Source: Ichthyophis bannanicus
Taxonomy: Eukaryota > Chordata > Amphibia > Gymnophiona > Ichthyophiidae
Assembly: GCA_033557465.1 (NCBI GenBank)
Contig: CM066033.1
Span: 1,353,623,834 to 1,353,687,833 of the forward strand
Direction: 5' to 3'
Length of the DNA stretch: 64,000 nucleotides
Shown: positions 63,082-64,000 of the stretch, one piece after another
Layout: each line of letters starts with the position of its first letter
Position numbering within the stretch: position 1 is the first letter of the stretch
Translations under genes and position numbers: made by a program
The notes under the pieces: generated by a model
Told to the model about the DNA's origin: nothing
The model's database searches: none
The model's input: only the letters and a program-made list of their open reading frames with translations

Positions 63082-64000
63082 AACATAGAAATATGATGGC
63101 AGCAAAAGGACCATAGGGCCTATCTAATGTGCCCTTCCATATCAACTACTTTAGTCCCTTCTTCCCTTAAGAGATCTGTGTTTGTCCCATGCTTTCTTGA
63201 ATTCAGATATTGTCGTCATCTCTACTGCCTCCACTAGGAGAATATTCCATGCATTTACCATTCTTTTTGTAAAGAAATATTTCCGCATATTACTCCTGAG
63301 TCTATCCCCTTTCACCCACATCCTATGTCCCCTCATTGCAGAGCTTACTTTCAATTGAAAGTGGCTCTCCACCTGGGCATTTATGTCATGGAGGTTTTTA
63401 AACATCTCTATCATATCTCCTCTATCCTGCCTTTCCTCTGAAGTATACATATAGTGAGATATTTAAGTCTGCCCCCATATGGTTTATAATGAAGACCACT
63501 GACCATTTTGGTAACCACCCTCTGCACCATCTCCATTCTGTTTATATGCTTTTGAAGGTATGGTCTCCACAATTGCACCTAGTACTCCAAACAAAGTCTC
63601 ACCAAAGACTTTTACAGAGGCACTATCACCTTTTTTCTACTGGCCATTCCTCTCTCTATGGACTCAAGCATCTTTCTGGCTTTTGCTGCCACCTTTTCTA
63701 CCTGTTTAGCGACTTTATGATCATCAGAAATGATCACACCCAGGTCCCGCTCTTCTTTCGTGGACAGAGGTACTTCACGTCCTATACTGTACCACTCCCT
63801 TGGATTTTTGCAGCCCAAATGCATGACCTTGCATTTTTTAGCATTAAATCTCGGCTGTCAAAATCTCAACCATTCTTCAAGCTTAGCTAGATACCTCCTC
63901 ATGTTATCTGCTCCTTCCTGGTTGTCTACTCTATTTCAGATTTTTATATCATCCGTAGAGAGGTAAACCTTACTCGACATCCCTTCTGCTGTATCACAAA
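63082..64000 (-). pseudogene. CR1 3' part, running off the right edge
   Basis: AACATAGAAATATGATGGCAG (complement of the octamer end), then complement-coded IEMFKNLHDINAQ, RSNMRKYFFTKRMVNAWN, LGCKNPREWYSIGREVPLS, VIISDDHKVAKQVEKVAAKA. The FADD region should be just past 63960. Several stops and shifts. Confidence 0.85.

Overview
The window is a block of vertebrate-type nuclear repeat DNA. I found no recognisable host gene, tRNA gene, rRNA gene or CRISPR array. About three quarters can be assigned to transposable elements, many nested inside one another. The mixture is two DIRS-like families plus a third, a Ngaro element, a Penelope-like element (PLE), CR1, L2 and RTE/BovB LINEs, tRNA-headed SINEs, hAT non-autonomous elements and a mariner-type MITE. 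This mixture points to an amphibian-like genome. A caecilian is a reasonable guess, but that is inference from repeat content only.

Layout. 1-300 is an L2 fragment (-) and about 320-3276 a decayed DIRS-like element (family B). 4086-14127 is a family A DIRS element with terminal inverted repeats, an internal circle-junction repeat, and gag, RT-RNase H and tyrosine recombinase remnants. It is interrupted by a full-length-looking CR1 (about 5700-9972) with both ORFs open, and by a tRNA-SINE (11630-11913). 15050-16787 is a hAT non-autonomous element with an 8-bp target duplication. 17533-19652 holds LINE fragments, a CpG-rich stretch and a SINE.

From 19655 to 31962 runs one old RTE/BovB element. 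It was split by a Penelope-like element (20905-30450, 21-bp target duplication), which was itself split by a Ngaro element (21655-28336) with the diagnostic A1-B1-A2-B2 split repeats. The Ngaro carries gag, RT, RNase H, tyrosine recombinase and an SGNH hydrolase. 31963-35440 is CR1, L2 and palindromic debris. 35450-37598 is a second hAT element sharing its core with the first. 38745-44357 has CR1 ORF1 debris, a BovB 3' end with a 12-bp duplication, and an L2 copy split by a 1.5-kb insertion containing an unexplained 324-codon ORF.

44358-47160 is a 5'-truncated third DIRS family. 47399-56020 is a second family A DIRS copy with a 5'-truncated CR1 in antisense inside its gag. 56021-64000 is low-information DNA followed by antisense BovB and CR1 fragments with SINE, MITE and L2 insertions.

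Nothing here forms a host pathway. The gene sets work only within each element: DIRS and Ngaro gag, RT-RNase H and recombinase copy RNA into circular DNA and integrate it, while LINE endonuclease-RT proteins prime on nicked target DNA. Only the CR1 at 5700-9972 looks possibly competent by reading frame; the other autonomous elements have stops, frameshifts or catalytic substitutions.
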